Shown here: piece after piece, positions 5,679 through 6,199 of the stretch
Position numbering within the stretch: the stretch's first letter is position 1
Layout: each line of letters starts with the position of its first letter
Assembly: GCA_023411445.1 (NCBI GenBank)
Contig: JAEYOT010000147.1
Span: forward strand, 1 to 6,199
Reading direction: 5' to 3'
Origin: Pseudomonadota bacterium
GTDB taxonomy: Bacteria > Myxococcota_A > Polyangia > Polyangiales > Polyangiaceae
DNA: 6,199 nucleotides
The notes under the pieces: model-generated
What the model saw: the letters and a program-made list of their open reading frames with translations, nothing else
The model's database searches: none
Told to the model about the DNA's origin: nothing
Translations under genes and position numbers: made by a program

Positions 5679-6199
5679 GCGGAGCGCGCTCGCCGGCGCA
5701 GCCCGAGCAGGCCGAGCGCCAGCAAGGCCGTGAGGCCACCGCTGTTCGTGGAGGGCGCACCGATGGCGCAGCCCGTCTTTTCCAGCCCGCCTGCCGATGA
5801 AGCCAGGCACAGCGCTACTTCGCCGACCGGGCGGCACTCGCGCCCCGAGCTGCACTGCTGGCTCTCCTCACAGCTGGGCACGCAGCGCGCCTCGCCGTCG
5901 CTCGGCGCGTAGCAGACCAAGTCTGCTGCGCAGCCGGAAGTCACGCTGCACGGCTCGCCCTCGCCAGCGCCCGGCGCGCTCGGCCCGCCGCCTTCGCCAC
6001 CCGTGCCCGGTAGCGCCGGCGGATCGCTCTTACCGGTGGTGACCCAGAACGGCGCTTCGTAGCCGCCGAAGCGCGCGGCGTCCGCGGCGGTCGTGGTGAG
6101 CAGCTGCCGCCAAGCCGTGACGGTGCCGTAAATCGGCGTGCTGCAGTCCGCGCCGCCGCGCGACACCACGCCCACCACCTTGCCGTCGGCGTCCAGCGC
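5672..6199 (-). CDS. Trypsin-like serine protease, C-terminal part with MYXO-CTERM-type surface-sorting tail (truncated by window edge)
   Basis: The frame is open to base 6199 and shows the last 175 residues of a larger exported protein. It begins ALDADGKVVGVVSRGGADC (1-19), followed by YGTVTAWRQLL (24-34), which is how trypsin-family domains read immediately after the catalytic Ser segment GDSGGP; that Ser, and the His and Asp, would lie just beyond the edge. A Pro/Gly-rich linker (57-82) leads to an eight-Cys segment (Cys84, 90, 96, 106, 110, 116, 122, 131), probably disulfide-bonded. The end is tripartite: GlyCys at 143-144, a hydrophobic helix GGLTALLALGLLGL (154-167), then RRRAR (168-172). 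This matches MYXO-CTERM, a signal thought to be cleaved by myxosortase with surface anchoring through the Cys. Protease assignment rests only on the barrel end; the sorting tail is clear. It is convergent with the unknown-function gene. Confidence 0.82.
   Translation of the reverse strand, partial: ALDADGKVVGVVSRGGADCSTPIYGTVTAWRQLLTTTAADAARFGGYEAPFWVTTGKSDPPALPGTGGEGGGPSAPGAGEGEPCSVTSGCAADLVCYAPSDGEARCVPSCEESQQCSSGRECRPVGEVALCLASSAGGLEKTGCAIGAPSTNSGGLTALLALGLLGLRRRARSAH

Noticed and set aside
4911..5855. A 314-codon minus-strand frame opposite the unknown-function gene
   Set aside because: Its product is Arg/Ala/Gln/His-rich without hydrophobic core or motifs, and it collides with both the plus-strand gene and the protease gene, which are the better protein-like frames.

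Overview
This window is a stretch of high-GC bacterial chromosome, most likely from a myxobacterium or close relative (phylum Myxococcota). The best lineage clue is the partial protein at the right edge. It ends in a MYXO-CTERM-type tail (Gly-Cys, a hydrophobic Leu/Ala helix, then an Arg cluster) after a Cys-rich spacer, an architecture typical of exported myxobacterial proteins. Six protein genes and one tRNA gene are supported. There is no phage, insertion sequence, CRISPR or toxin-antitoxin signature, so this looks like ordinary core and near-core chromosome.

Layout. Positions 1-1266 (minus) hold the first 422 codons of dnaK, cut by the left edge; the frame is open to base 1. A 244-base divergent intergenic region follows, with a candidate promoter on each side. 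Next are a tRNA-Ala(CGC) gene (1511-1583, plus) and a strong UUCG-capped intrinsic terminator (1588-1619). Positions 1620-1986 are non-coding and GC-rich, with two overlapping inverted repeats and a short tandem repeat. At 1987-2397 (plus) lies a small DgkA-family membrane kinase (diacylglycerol or undecaprenol kinase).

A minus-strand block of three same-direction genes, read right to left, covers 4818-2398: a PNPOx-like general stress flavoprotein, a YhbW-type luciferase-like monooxygenase, and a DUF2293-type protein. The gaps are 72 and 33 bases, so they may form one operon. Two of the three belong to flavin-using families, which suggests a small redox or stress unit. Divergent from it, 4908-5678 (plus) encodes a conserved-looking protein of unknown function. 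The right edge (5672-6199, minus) is the C-terminal part of a trypsin-like secreted protease with a surface-sorting tail.

The packing is tight. The DgkA and DUF2293 genes meet tail to tail with no base between them, and the unknown-function gene overlaps the protease gene by 7 bases at their 3' ends. No intrinsic terminator was seen at either junction. I found no convincing evidence for a novel multi-gene system. The most useful second-look items are the unknown-function protein, the flavoprotein/DUF2293 cluster, the structured intergenic region after the tRNA, and the terminator-free convergent junctions.
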